A stretch of 28,093 nt of DNA, from contig JADJPJ010000060.1 of the NCBI GenBank assembly GCA_016713325.1, positions 1 to 28,093 on the forward strand. Reading direction: 5' to 3'. The position numbers and the translations under genes were made by a program. The notes under the pieces are model-generated. The model did not search any database, was not told where the DNA came from, and saw nothing but the letters and a program-made list of their open reading frames with translations. Position 1 is the first letter of the stretch. Every line of letters begins with the position of its first letter. Below, in pieces: positions 16,168 to 26,246 of the stretch. Origin of the DNA: Candidatus Flexifilum affinis (GTDB taxonomy: Bacteria > Chloroflexota > Anaerolineae > Aggregatilineales > Phototrophicaceae).

Positions 16168-16306
16168 GAAGCATTGCGCCGCAGCATTCGATAAGACGAA
16201 CGCCCCATCGCAGTTGAGACCGGGACGCGTGCGGCGGCCTGCGGATCATGGCATAATCACGGTTCGGATTACGATCGCGGACACCGATTCCCCCGAGGAG
16301 CACGCC

Positions 16307-17376
16307 ATGACGCCACCCAAGTCCCCTCTCAACCGCGAAGTCCTGCTGCAAGCCTGGGCCAAGCTCTCCGTCTACGACCAGACGGCCACCAGCTCAAGAA
16401 CACCTTCATCAACCGCCGCAAATGGGTGATCGGCCTGACGGTGACCGCCACCGTGCTCTCCGTGCTGACCGGCATCGTCATTCATCCCTTCTTCGCCGCC
16501 GTGTTCGCCATCATCAGCGTCACCCTGCCGCTGATCGGGTCGTACGTGATGAACGACATCATCAAGTTCACCGGCACGACCACCTGGATCAAATATCGCT
16601 ACATCGCCGAGATGATGCGCATGCACATCTATCTCTACCGCATGGGCGCGCCGCCCTATGATGCCGAGCCGGAGCGCAAGCGCGACGATCTGCTGAGCAA
16701 AAAGCTCCGCGAGGTGCGGGAAAGCATCCAGTTGGACGACGTCATTCCATTCTCGATCAGGGAACCCACGACGGAAGAAGCCGTCGTGCAGGCGATCCAG
16801 ACTGCCAACACACTCAGCAAAGGCGATGACGGCCTCAGCCCGATCGCGCTCAAGGATTATCTGATGTGGCGAGTGGTGGGCCAGCGCGAATGGTATGAGG
16901 GGCGCATTCAGGGCGACTACACCCGTCTGAAAGCGTCGTACCGGTACGCGCAGGGGTTTCTGCTGGCCGGTTCCCTGTTCAGCGCGGTGATCGGCTTCGG
17001 CGGCCAGAGCCTCCAGTACGTGACCCTGGTCGCGGTGACCAATGCCATCTCCGTGGCGCTGACCTCGTGGGCCAACGTCAGCATGTACGGCAAGACGTAC
17101 AGCCTGTTTCAGATCGCGTCGTTGAGCCTGAGCGATGAACTGCGCGACTGGCATGCGCTGTCCGACAACCCGGAATTGGAAGACCCAGCGGTCCAGTCGA
17201 AGGAGCAGGCGCAGTTCGTCAAGCGCATCGAGGATATCCTGCTGAAGGAGCGCGCCGACTGGTACGCCCTGGCCATCCAGGTGCAGACCGCCAGCGATCA
17301 GACGATCCTCAGCGGGCTGACGCAGCTCGTCAACCAGACGAAGCCGGAGCCAAACGGCGGAGCGACTCGCGAATAG
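16307..17376 (+). CDS. SLATT/DUF4231 domain membrane protein, one frameshift
   Basis: SLATT proteins are two-helix membrane proteins predicted as pore-forming effectors in nucleotide-signal conflict systems. DUF4231 is the double version. GAGGAG precedes ATG 16307. The N-terminus reads WAKLSVYDQTAT and, after a one-base frameshift near 16391, QLKNTFINRRKWVIGL. The first helix pair is LTVTATVLSVLTGIV and FFAAVFAIISVTLPLIGSYV, followed by the family-typical KYRYIAEMMRMHIYLYRMG. A charged region (about 115-190) contains LKDYLMWRVVGQREWYEGRI. The second helix pair (FLLAGSLFSAVIGFGG, VTLVAVTNAISVALTSW) and a helical C-terminus with LKERADWYALAIQVQ complete the fold. Corrected length is about 356 residues. 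No SMODS, SLOG or other nucleotide-sensing partner is adjacent, so the partner may be distant or absent. Confidence 0.82.
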
Positions 17377-17605
17377 CCTGCCCGGACCAACGGCCAAAGA
17401 GGGGAGAGAGCGGACACATCGAACGTTTGACCCCTCACCCCCTGACCCCCTCTCCCACGCAAGCGGGGCGAGGGACGGGCCAACCGCCGATATGAGTCCA
17501 TGCAAACTGCCGTCAGATGCGGACCTCCCCTCTCCCGTGGCCACGGGAGAGGGGCCGGGGGTGAGGGTCTACACGGCCCAGGCAAACGGACTTTGCGCTT
17601 CGTGG
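17377..17605. repeat. Intergenic inverted repeats, including a perfect 28-nt palindrome
   Basis: Between convergent genes lie C-rich and G-rich blocks. The best is a perfect palindrome at 17527-17554 with arms CCCCTCTCCCGTGG and CCACGGGAGAGGGG. A related weaker pair lies at about 17430-17475. The sequence is akin to the hairpin of repeat A. It could act as a bidirectional transcript end, although no T-run is present. Confidence 0.75.
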
Positions 17606-18349
17606 CTACTGCCGCACCCAGCGGACGACCGGGTTTCCGGTAGGACCCGGACTGCCGCCCATCGGTTCGATGGTCACGCCCATGGCCTCGAAGGGGTCGC
17701 TCAGCAGGTTGGCGTCAAAGGTGAGGGACCCCATCCCCGTCTCGTCGACCTGGAACACGCCGAGGCTGGTGACCACGTCGTCGCGCCGCACCCACGCCTG
17801 GAAGCTGACGTCCTCGTCACGCGGAGGGAAATTGCCGGCGATCAGCACGCCCCGCTCGTCAACGCCCGACCACAGCACGCGCGCCCAGGCGTTCGTCGCT
17901 TCGCCTTCGACAGCGGACGGCAGGCGCAGTTGGCGGCTGCGTTCGGTGTTCAGCCGGTCGATCCAGTACAGGTTGTTGGCGGCGAAGAAGATCAGCAGCA
18001 CGGCAGCCGCCGCCAGCCAGCGCAGCGGCAGCCGGCGCCGGGAAGTTTCGACAGGAGGAGCTGGGGTGAGTCTGGGTGCGGGCACGTTCGCCAGAGTGGT
18101 CGCTCCCGCGGCAGTCGTTTGGCGCGCCGCGGCCAGCACCTGGCCGAGCAGCGCCGCCGGCGGGACCGTCTGGGGCACCTCTTCGGCCAGCGCCAGCGCC
18201 ACTTCGTCGTAGCGCGCGATTTCGGCAGCCAGCTCGGGGCAGCGCTCCAGGGCGGCCTCAATCTGGCGGACTTCCTCCGCATCCGCCGCGCCGATCCGGT
18301 AAGCCGGGATCAGATCCAGGAGTTCGTTACAGTCCATCGTCGTGGTCAT
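17606..18349 (-). CDS. Anti-sigma-K factor (RskA-like)
   Basis: It holds the cognate ECF sigma factor at the membrane until a signal triggers its release. The cytoplasmic N-terminus (MDCNELLDLIPAYRIGAADA) has the RskA-like helical sigma-binding part without an obvious HxxxCxxC zinc site. A Pro/Thr linker and a basic patch precede one membrane helix (LRWLAAAAVLLIFFAANNLY). The outer domain ends with the family hallmark FEAMGVTIEPMGGSPGPTG. Length is 247 residues from ATG 18349; ATG 18337 is also possible. It starts 52 nt after the sigma stop on the same strand, so the two are almost certainly cotranscribed. Confidence 0.9.
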   Translation of the reverse strand: MTTTMDCNELLDLIPAYRIGAADAEEVRQIEAALERCPELAAEIARYDEVALALAEEVPQTVPPAALLGQVLAAARQTTAAGATTLANVPAPRLTPAPPVETSRRRLPLRWLAAAAVLLIFFAANNLYWIDRLNTERSRQLRLPSAVEGEATNAWARVLWSGVDERGVLIAGNFPPRDEDVSFQAWVRRDDVVTSLGVFQVDETGMGSLTFDANLLSDPFEAMGVTIEPMGGSPGPTGNPVVRWVRQ

Positions 18350-18401
18350 CCGCGCTTGAAAACACACCTTCTATTCATCAGTATATCGTCCTGCCAGCCC
18401 C

Positions 18402-18953
18402 TCAGGATGCATCGGACATCAATTTCCGAAGTTTTTGTAACCCCAGGCGAAGCCGGGTCTTGACCGTGCCCAACGGCAGATTGAGTTTTTCCGCCAGTTC
18501 GCTATGCTTCATGCCCTGGTAAAACGCCAGCTCGATCAGCACCCGCTGCTCCTGCGGCAGGTGGTGCAGCATGTCCTGCACCTCTCTGGCCGAGAAATCA
18601 GGAGCCGGCTCATCCGCGCCGCTGGCTTCGATCTCGTCATGCAGTTCGGTGTTCCGGCCGGTGCGCCGCACTTCGCTGCGCAGTCGATCGACGGCGGTGT
18701 AGCGCGTCAGGGTGAGCAGCCAGCTCGCGAACTGCCCTTTGGACGAATCCCAGGCGTCCGGGTTCTTCCATACCTTCAGAAAGGTATCCTGAGTCACCTC
18801 CTGGGCCAGCGCGTCGTCGCCGAGCACCCGCCGCGCCAGGCTGTACACGGGCGTGGCGTATTCGGCATACAGCACGGCCAGGGCTGCATCATCCTTATTC
18901 GCCATCCGGCGCAACAGCGCTGGAACTTCAACGGTCATACTTTGACTCGACAT
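18402..18953 (-). CDS. ECF sigma-70 family factor (SigK-like)
   Basis: This small RNA polymerase sigma factor has only regions 2 and 4. Region 2 includes YAEYATPVYSLARRVLGDD, EVTQDTFLKVWKNPDAWD and the DNA-contact part FASWLLTLTRYTAVDRLRSE. Region 4 includes LPQEQRVLIELAFYQGMKHS and the helix-turn-helix LAEKLNLPLGTVKTRLR. Length is 183 residues with no frameshift. The neighbouring RskA-like gene identifies its regulator and places it with the SigK/RskA type. The 95-nt divergent region to the COG4315 gene probably holds promoters for both. Confidence 0.92.
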   Translation of the reverse strand: MSSQSMTVEVPALLRRMANKDDAALAVLYAEYATPVYSLARRVLGDDALAQEVTQDTFLKVWKNPDAWDSSKGQFASWLLTLTRYTAVDRLRSEVRRTGRNTELHDEIEASGADEPAPDFSAREVQDMLHHLPQEQRVLIELAFYQGMKHSELAEKLNLPLGTVKTRLRLGLQKLRKLMSDAS

Positions 18954-19048
18954 AAATCCAGAAGGCAGTTTTCAACGATAGCATATTGAAGCGCGCTTTC
19001 AAAGCAATGACATCTTGTGACTTGTCTGCATCCAGGAGAGTAATGCTC

Positions 19049-19800
19049 ATGGCGAAACGATTGCTGATTCTTGCTGCCCTTGTATTGATCGCCTCCCTGG
19101 CGGTTGCCACGGTGAGTGCGCAGGACACGCTGCCGAACACGCTTAACGTGGGTGGCGAGGGCAGCGGCCTCGGCCGCTTTCTTGTGGCATCGAATGGCAT
19201 GACCCTTTATACCTTCAAGCGCGACACCCTCGACACCAGCAACTGCGTCGACAACTGCGCGACCGCCTGGCCGCCCTACACTGTGGAAAGCGCCGACGGC
19301 CTGTCCGTGGCGGAAGGCGTACCGGGAGAGATTGGCACCATCGAGCGCGCCGACGGCACCCTCCAGGTCACCTACAACAGTATGCCCCTGTACTTCTGGC
19401 AGAACGACATGGCCGCGGGCGACGTGACCGGCCACAACTTCCGCACCAACTGGCTGGTGGTCCCGCCGGCCTCCGTCTACACCATTGGCAATGCTGAGCA
19501 CGGCTACATCCTGGTCGGCGCCAACGGCATGACCCTCTACACCTTCGCCAACGACGAAGCCGGTGTCAGCAACTGCGTCGACAACTGCGCCGCCAACTGG
19601 CCGCCGGTCACCGTCGAGAGCGCCGATGCCCTGTCCACCGCCGTCAACATTCCCGGCGTGTTCAGCACCTTCGAGCGCGCGGATGGCACCCTGCAGGTCG
19701 CCTACAACGGTATGCCCCTGTACTACTGGGTGAACGACGCCGCCCGCGGCGATACGACCGGCCACAACGTCGGCGATGTCTGGTCGTCGCTACGCCATAA
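19049..19800 (+). CDS. Secreted COG4315/Lipoprotein_15 repeat protein, one frameshift
   Basis: ATG 19049 has AGGAG 10 nt upstream and opens a signal peptide (MAKRLLILAALVLIASLAVA, TVSAQ). Two units of about 115 residues follow, each with the Yx(F/W)xxD signature twice: MTLYTFKRD and MPLYFWQND in the first, MTLYTFAND and MPLYYWVND in the second. Each also has a CVDNCA cysteine pair and a WPP motif, with DxTGHN near the end. A missing base at about 19783 hides the true end. Reading one frame over after GHNVGDVW gives VVATP and a stop at 19800, typical for the family. Function is unknown. The position opposite the sigma/anti-sigma operon suggests it is part of that regulon. Confidence 0.87.
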
Positions 19801-20069
19801 TCGCCACGCCATAAGAAGAAGTCCTGAGCAAAACGGACTGAGGACGCGTCTGCAAAGACTCTGAGCCTCACCTGGCCTCTCCAAAGTGGAGAGGGGCTTA
19901 AAGGTTTGTGACGCGAACGGTTCCCTCTATGGCGAGCTTACGCACGCTTGCGTGGGAGAGGGGGCAGGGGGGGGAAGTTGTAACGCGCCTTCACAAACAC
20001 CTCTGAGGAATGACACCAGTGGGCCACTCTGTGAACAACGATTTCAATCCTCATCCTTTTCCATCCCCC
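19801..20069. other. Intergenic stretch with hairpins
   Basis: It contains a hairpin CCTCTCC / GGAGAGG at 19876-19894 and an ACGCACGC / GCGTG hairpin near 19937-19954 next to a G-rich run. These resemble the repeat A family in composition. No gene or RNA is recognised. Confidence 0.5.
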
Positions 20070-20922
20070 TAACGCGGCAGCGGCGGCACCGGCGGCGGCG
20101 GCAGATCGTCACCCTTCCGGGCCGGGTTGAAAAGATCGGGATGGCATCCGGCGCGAACGGCGGCGTCGACTCCCGGGCCGGGGTCTCCGGCAGACTCGGC
20201 GGCGCGGGCGGCGTGCGCGCCAGCTCGCCAGGGGCTTCCGGCATCCCAGTGGGCATCGTGGGCGGCATGGGCGACTCAGGCAGGCCGGGCGGAGGCGCAC
20301 TCTCTGCCGCGGCGTCAGATCCGAGCGGCTCGGCCAGGCTCGCGCCAACGATTCCGCGGGCCGCCGGCGTGACCTGCCACTGGCGAATCGGCACATCCAG
20401 CAGCCGCCGCACGATCGACGCCGCCTCGTCGCGCAGCCGGACGTAGGCTTCGCGCGGCAGATCGACCGCCTCCAGCGCCTCCAGCATCACGTCGATCACC
20501 CCACGCAGTTCCATGTCGCTTGGCCGCGCCCCGCCGCGTGACGCCACGTAGGGCGCGATATAGCCTCCCATTGCGGCCATGACCGGGGCGCATTCGCCGG
20601 ACAGTACGGCGATTGGCGGCTCAGCCTGATCGACGTAAGCGGCGCCGATCTGCATGAACGACGGGAAGAGGGTCGCGCACAGGTGGTTGTACAGCCGGAT
20701 GTAAGTGTCGGCCCAGTCCTTGACGACCATCGCCGCATCCGGTACATCCGCCCGCACCTCCGCGGCCATCACCAGCGCCCCCTGGTCGGACAGGCGGCGG
20801 GCCAGATTGGCCAGCCCAAACGGATAATCGCCGGGGCCCATCCAGCCCGCAGGCACCAGCGCCGGCGCATAACGCCGCGCCACGGCAATCAAGGCGCTTT
20901 CCAAACGTGCCGGCTCGATCAC
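20070..20922 (-). CDS. Hypothetical cytoplasmic protein with Pro-rich C-terminus, one frameshift
   Basis: GTG 20922 follows GGAGGG at 6 nt. Residues 1-195 are mostly helical and lack signal peptide or membrane segments (IEPARLESALIAVARRYAPA, VKDWADTYIRLYNHLCATLF, LPREAYVRLRDEAASIVRRL). Residues from about 200 are rich in Pro, Ala and Glu. One extra T in a TTTT run near 20132 shifts the frame. Corrected, the tail reads IFNPARKGDDLPPPPPVPP, LPR and a stop at 20070. Corrected length is about 283 residues. I recognise no domain. It is divergent, 81 nt away, from the AIPR gene and could share its control region. Confidence 0.65.
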
Positions 20923-20968
20923 GATCTGCCCTCCTCACGTTTCACAAGACGTACTTCTCCAACACGAG

Positions 20969-20974
20969 TATAAT
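20969..20974 (+). promoter_or_regulatory. Candidate -10 box of the AIPR gene
   Basis: A perfect TATAAT lies 29 nt before ATG 21004. The -35 region is weak. Confidence 0.5.
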
Positions 20975-21003
20975 CATTGTGCTTGTACCCTGCCTGATTC
21001 GGG

Positions 21004-22710
21004 ATGATGCCCAGCATGGAAAATCAGGACTCTCTCCAGGCACTCGATCATTTTATCGAAGCGCAGCGGCAGGCGGTGGCCGCAAATCTGACGCCCGAAG
21101 ACTACTTCGTGCTGTTCGCCGCCGAGTGGGTCACGCGCGACTACGCGCTGCGCCTCGACGATTTGCAGGAAGGCATCGTCAAGCGTCGCAGCGAGTCCGC
21201 CGGGGTGGACGGTCTGTATCTGTTCATCAACGACGGCATCATGCGGCAGGATGGCTGGTTTTCGCGCGGGCGCGGCGCCACCCGGCTCAAGCTGCTCGTG
21301 CTGCTGGCCAAGCCGCTGCCCGCCTTCGAACAGCGGGCCATCGAGCGCGCCTTCCTCACCATCGAGCATCTGTTCAGCCCGACCCGCGACCTGAGCGCCA
21401 TCCGCGGCGTGTATTCGGCCCGCGCCATCCTCATGGCCCAGCGCTTCCGCCAGATCATCAAGCAGATCGGCGCGACCAAAGTGCGCCTGCACGTGCAGGT
21501 GGCCTACGTTGCCAAGGCCGACGAACCGAACGATGCGCTGCGCCAGCGCGTCGGGCAGATGCGCCAGAGCATCCAGGCCATGCTGCCCGGCTCAACCTTC
21601 GACTTCGAGTTCATCGGGGCGGAGCAGCTCTGGCAGGCCTTCATGGAGCAGCCCCGCGGCCGCCTGCTCAAGAAGAGCGGCGATATCATCCGCTCCGGCG
21701 ATGGGCGGGGCTACGTCGTCATGGTGCGACTGGCCGACTACTACCACTTCATCAGCCGCGCCGGCGTGCTGGAGCGCCGGCTGTTCGAAGCCAACGTGCG
21801 CGATTACCAGGGCCGCAAAGTCGCCAACAAGGCGATCATGGAGACCCTCCAGGACCCCGGCGACGAGGATTTCTGGTGGCTCAATAACGGCGTGACCATC
21901 GTCGCCCGCCGCGCCGCCCTCACCGAAGAGGGCATCATGATCGTCAGGCCGGAGATCGTCAACGGCCTGCAGACCTCGTTCACCCTCTTCGACTACTGCT
22001 CGCGCAACAAGACCATCGTCGAGGCCGACACGCGCACGCTGATGGTCCGAGTGATCGCGCCGCGCGACGACTCCAGCCACGAGAAGATCATCCGCGCCAC
22101 CAACAACCAGACGCCGATCCCCCCCGACGCCTTCCGCGCCCTTGATCCGATCCAGCGCGATATCGAGCTGTACCTGCTCGACTACGGCGTCTACTACGAC
22201 CGGCGCGACCAGTACTACTTCAACGAGCGCATGCCGGTCGAACAGATCGTCTCGGTGCGCCAGCTCGCCCAGGCGCTGACCGCCCTCTACGGTCGGCCGG
22301 AGCTGGCCTACAGCCGGCCGGGGCACATCCTGGCCACCGACGCCCTCTACAACCTGCTCTTCGATCCCAGGACGCCCTTCCAGGCCTACTTCGCGGCCAT
22401 CTCCCTGGCCTGGCAGGTCGAGCGGACGCTGGCTTCGCCCCTCCTGCGCAGCAACGTCGAGCCGGCGGCGCGCGGCATGATGCGCTACCACGTGCTGTGG
22501 TTCGCCGCCTGCCGCTACCTCAAGAAGGCTTCGCTGGAGCCAGAAACCATCGCCTCGCTGCCGCCGCAGATGCCGGAGAAGTTCCTGCTCACGCAGATCC
22601 AGCACGTGCTGCGCCGCTTCAAGCAGCGCGGGGCCAGCAACACCGCCGCCAAGGGCACGCCCCTGCTGGAGCAGCTCCGCAAGGATCTGCACGGGGCGGG
22701 AGTGAGGTAG
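21004..22710 (+). CDS. AIPR family (abortive infection phage resistance) protein
   Basis: The 568-residue frame is intact. The AIPR core is clear: LFEANVRDYQGRKVANKAIM at about 260, FWWLNNGVTIVARRA at about 289-302, a long-conserved IVNGLQTSFTLFDYC at about 318, and RATNNQTPI at about 364. The N-terminal half (DHFIEAQRQAVAANLTPEDY, then GVDGLYLFIND) resembles the start of AIPR proteins, which often have a nuclease-like or restriction-associated N-terminal fold. Family members are linked to abortive infection or restriction islands; biochemical activity is not well defined. No restriction-modification, transposase or helicase genes flank it here. Start codons at 21004 and 21016 are both possible; neither has a strong ribosome site. 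Confidence 0.85.
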   Translation: MMPSMENQDSLQALDHFIEAQRQAVAANLTPEDYFVLFAAEWVTRDYALRLDDLQEGIVKRRSESAGVDGLYLFINDGIMRQDGWFSRGRGATRLKLLVLLAKPLPAFEQRAIERAFLTIEHLFSPTRDLSAIRGVYSARAILMAQRFRQIIKQIGATKVRLHVQVAYVAKADEPNDALRQRVGQMRQSIQAMLPGSTFDFEFIGAEQLWQAFMEQPRGRLLKKSGDIIRSGDGRGYVVMVRLADYYHFISRAGVLERRLFEANVRDYQGRKVANKAIMETLQDPGDEDFWWLNNGVTIVARRAALTEEGIMIVRPEIVNGLQTSFTLFDYCSRNKTIVEADTRTLMVRVIAPRDDSSHEKIIRATNNQTPIPPDAFRALDPIQRDIELYLLDYGVYYDRRDQYYFNERMPVEQIVSVRQLAQALTALYGRPELAYSRPGHILATDALYNLLFDPRTPFQAYFAAISLAWQVERTLASPLLRSNVEPAARGMMRYHVLWFAACRYLKKASLEPETIASLPPQMPEKFLLTQIQHVLRRFKQRGASNTAAKGTPLLEQLRKDLHGAGVR

Positions 22711-22809
22711 GGGAGGAAAATGGCGGATGCTCGACGAAGTGCGCTGAACAAGTGGAAGTGAAGTGATCCGCCGGGTCGAATACCGAATTCTCTCTGGGTT
22801 TCCTGCTTC

Positions 22810-25800
22810 CTATGAAACGGGTTGAGGAATTACGACGGTGAAGAGGGTCCCCGCGCCGGCGTCGCTTTCGAAGCTGATGGTGCCGTTGTGCAGGGAGACC
22901 GACTGCTTGACGATAGTCAATCCCAGGCCCGTTCCGGGAGTGCTGCCCACGTTATCCGCCCGATGAAAGGCGTCAAAAAGCTTCGCCTGATCGGTCTGAG
23001 GTATGCCAATCCCTCGATCCTGAATTCCAAAGATCACCGCATCGGCCTCACGTGCAATGATGAGATCGACGGGGCTATCCTCAGGGGAATATTTCAGGGC
23101 ATTCGACAGCAGATTGCCCATGATATGCCTGAGGAGTTTGGCGTCCATAGAGACGGCGTAGCGCCCCTCCTGGAACGAAAACCGAATCCGCTGCGCACTC
23201 CCGAGTGGCTGCAGTTCTGCAATGAGGCCCTCCAGAAAGGCGATCAAATCCAACGGACCAGGTTCGAATCTGAGCTTGCCCGATTGGGTGTGGCCGACGA
23301 TGAGAATATCGTTGAGCAGTTCGATCATGACCTCAATACTGCGGTGAATGCTGTCAAACCGGGATAGTCTCTGATCCTCTGTCATCCGGTCATTGTATCT
23401 TTCGATCGTCTCAAGGGCGGCCAGAATCGACGCCAGCGGGTTACGCAGGTCGTGCGCGGCCATCGACACGTAACGCGACTTGAGTTCGCTCAGTTCCATC
23501 TCGTGACCCAGCATCTGGCGGAGCTGAACTTCCATCTCTTTCTGCTCGGTCATGTCGCGAAGGCTGCATACCACCCCCAGGAGCTGGACATCGTGCTGCA
23601 CAATAGGCGACAGCACGACATCGGCTTCAAACGATTCGCCGCTCTTGCATCGAATATCCACTTCCAGCCGTTGAGGCTGATAGGTTTCGACTGCAACGGC
23701 AAAGGCCTGTTCCAGGCGAGCCTGGGAGTCAGGGGTAGCCAGCATCGTGAGAGGCTGATTGTGAACCTCACCCATCTGGTAGTCAGAAGTCTGGTAAAAA
23801 GCGGGGTTTGCCTGGTCAATGCGGCCATCAACATGGCACAGGACGATGACATCATTGCTGCTGCTGAGAATCGTTTCCGCGCGCTCTTTGGCCTGGTTGA
23901 GCTGCGCCGTGCGTTCATCGACGCGCTGTTCCAGCTCAGCCGCATGGCGCCGAACCTGATCGTACAACTGCACATGCTCGAAGGCGAGCGATGCCTGATC
24001 GGCGAACGCCTGGAGGCGCTCAGCATGGATCTCGCTAAAGCTGCCGGGGATCGTGCTGTCAAAATTCAGAACACCGATCACCGTGCCGTATGACTGAAGC
24101 GGCGCGGCGACGTGAGACTTGATCCATTTCCCCTCCTGGTCGTGTACCCAGTCAGGGTCATGATCTGTATGGGAGACCAGAGAAGGCCGATGGGTCTCCA
24201 ACATCCTGCGCAGAATCGCGTACTGGTTTATAAACCGGCGAAGTCCAGCCAGGAACGTGCGATACTCGGGCAGATAACCAAGCGCGCCGACGACGCGTAC
24301 CGCATCGTCCTCAACCAGCATAACGTTGGCGGCCTCGTATGGCACGACACGGGCGACGCCTTCCAGAGTCGTGTTCATGACCGACTCCAGATCCAGCGCA
24401 TTGATTAAGGCGGCGGCTGTGTCGCGCAGCGCCTCGGCCATCATGCGCTGATCGTACTCGGCCGCCTCAGCCCGTTTCCGTTCGGTGATGTCGGTCGTGA
24501 CGATGACCACTTTCCAATCCCTGAGCGGGTAGGCTGCCGCGCTGACGCTGGTCCAGATGATGTCGCCATTCTCTTTGACGACACCCGTCTCGACATTATG
24601 GACAGCCGCTTCGCCATTGAGCACACGCGTGCTGGCGAATTCCTCGGCGGGCATGGGCGTGCCATCTGACCGCAGGTATTTTCTCTGTCGATACTCTCCC
24701 CGCCCCAGACCTTCAATCGAGATATCCAGCATTTGCCCCAACGCCGGATTCTGTATCACAAGCTGACGATCCTGGTTGATGACAGACACGCCAACCGGCA
24801 TCATCTCGAAAAGGATTTCCAGCTTGTGGTAGCTCTCGCGCAGGGCTTCTTGCGCCGCGCGCTCGTCCGTCTGATCGCGGAATACCAGCACCACGCCGGC
24901 GAGCGAACCGTCGGTGGTCTGAATAGGCGCGCCGCTGTCGGCGATGAGAGGCTCTCGACCCTCTTTGGAAATCAGCAGGGAATGGTTCGCCAGCCCGACA
25001 ACAATTCCCTCACCGAGTACCCGGCGTACCGGGGTTTCAAGCGGCTGGTGGGACTCTTCATTGACGATGTGGAAGACGTCGTCGAGCGGCTTTCCCGACG
25101 CCTCCGTCTGCGTCCGGCCTGTGAGCGCTTCGGCGACCGGGTTCATGAGCGTGACTCGGCCTTCAGCGTCGGTGGCAATGACCCCGTCGCCAATGCTCAG
25201 GAGTGTCGTTCGATAACGTGCTTCACCTTCCTGGCGTGCTTTCTCAGCTTGCAGCAGCGTCCGGTAGTAACGCTTCTGGTTTCTCTGCCACACCGCTCCG
25301 CTGGCAGTGATCACCAGGGCAAGGGTCCCCAAACTCAGGCCAAAAATAAGCTGAGAATAAAGCTGCAAATCGGCAAAGACTTCGGCGCGATCGACCTTCG
25401 AAACAATGAACCAGGGAGAATCAGGAATGCCCTGTGTTGCTGACAGTACCTCGATTCCGCGATAATCTGTCCCATCCGCAACAGCTTTCTGGCCCAGCAC
25501 CACCCGCGCTGCCGGAAGGTTCAGTTGGCTCAGAGGGAAACGGAGGCTGAGCGCTGTTCCTTTCTGGTGCCGAAGTTCGTTCAGATACAAGACCGAATCG
25601 CCATCACGCCGGACAAGAAGAGTCTCGGCGCTAGGGCTGGAAGTCGGCCAGGTCTGGATCATGGGGAAAAGAAAATGGTCGGCATTGTACTGGAGAATGA
25701 CGGCTCCAATCGGCTCGGCAGAGGGACTGTTGTTGGCAAACAAGGGGGCTACAGCATCGAGATGAGGCACTACCTCATTGGGACCGAGATGCAGGTCCGT

Positions 25801-26246
25801 CAACAGGCCTGATGGTCTCGCAAAGCCACCGCCAAAGTCTGGGCGGCTTCTTCATGGAGCGGGGCGAGATTCCCGCTAAGGCTCAGGAGTCTGATTCCAT
25901 CCATGCCGACTAGCGCCACATCAGAATAGTTGTAGTAGGTTTCCAGAGCCTGGAAGAAAAAGAGTAAGTTTTCTGCGTCCTCGTCCTGTCGATTATCCAT
26001 CCAGCGGATGAGGCTGTCACGGAAAACGCTGTTGGCCGTCAGTAATGCGGCATCGCCCAAGCGCTCGGCACGCCATGCCACAAGCTCATCGACCTTCAAC
26101 TGCGCCACCGCCAGGAGTTCATCCTCCGCGCGGCGCTGCAACTGCTGCTCCTGCGCGCGGTAGAGCAAAAATCCGCTCAAGATGAGAATGATCAGGGCCG
26201 CTACAAAAGCAACCATCAGCCAGCGAGGAAATGACTTCTGAGACAT
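22810..26246 (-). CDS. Large multi-PAS/GAF sensor histidine kinase, one frameshift
   Basis: ATG 26246 follows GGAGAA. The order is: membrane helix (WLMVAFVAALIILILSGFLL), an extracytoplasmic Cache-like sensor, a second helix (LIFGLSLGTLALVITAS), PAS (RYRTTLLSIGDGVIATDAEG), PAS (LEILFEMMPVGVSVINQD), GAF (LRDTAAALINALDLESVMNT), a coiled coil (RRHAAELEQRVDERTAQLNQ), PAS (ILSSSNDVIVLCHVDGRID), HisKA with the phosphoacceptor in SMAAHDLRNPLAS (His codon 23452-23454), and HATPase (NLLSNALKYSP, DRGIGIP, GTGLGLTIVKQSV). A one-base indel near 25805 separates the first 148 residues. Corrected length is about 1,145 residues. No response regulator is adjacent. The gene looks less GC-rich than its neighbours. 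Confidence 0.9.

Noticed and set aside
21592..22692. A 366-residue minus-strand frame across the AIPR gene
   Set aside because: Shadow frame; the plus-strand AIPR core motifs are decisive.
23262..23280. GGTTCGAATC resembling a tRNA T-arm
   Set aside because: It lies inside the histidine kinase coding sequence and no acceptor or anticodon arms can be drawn around it.
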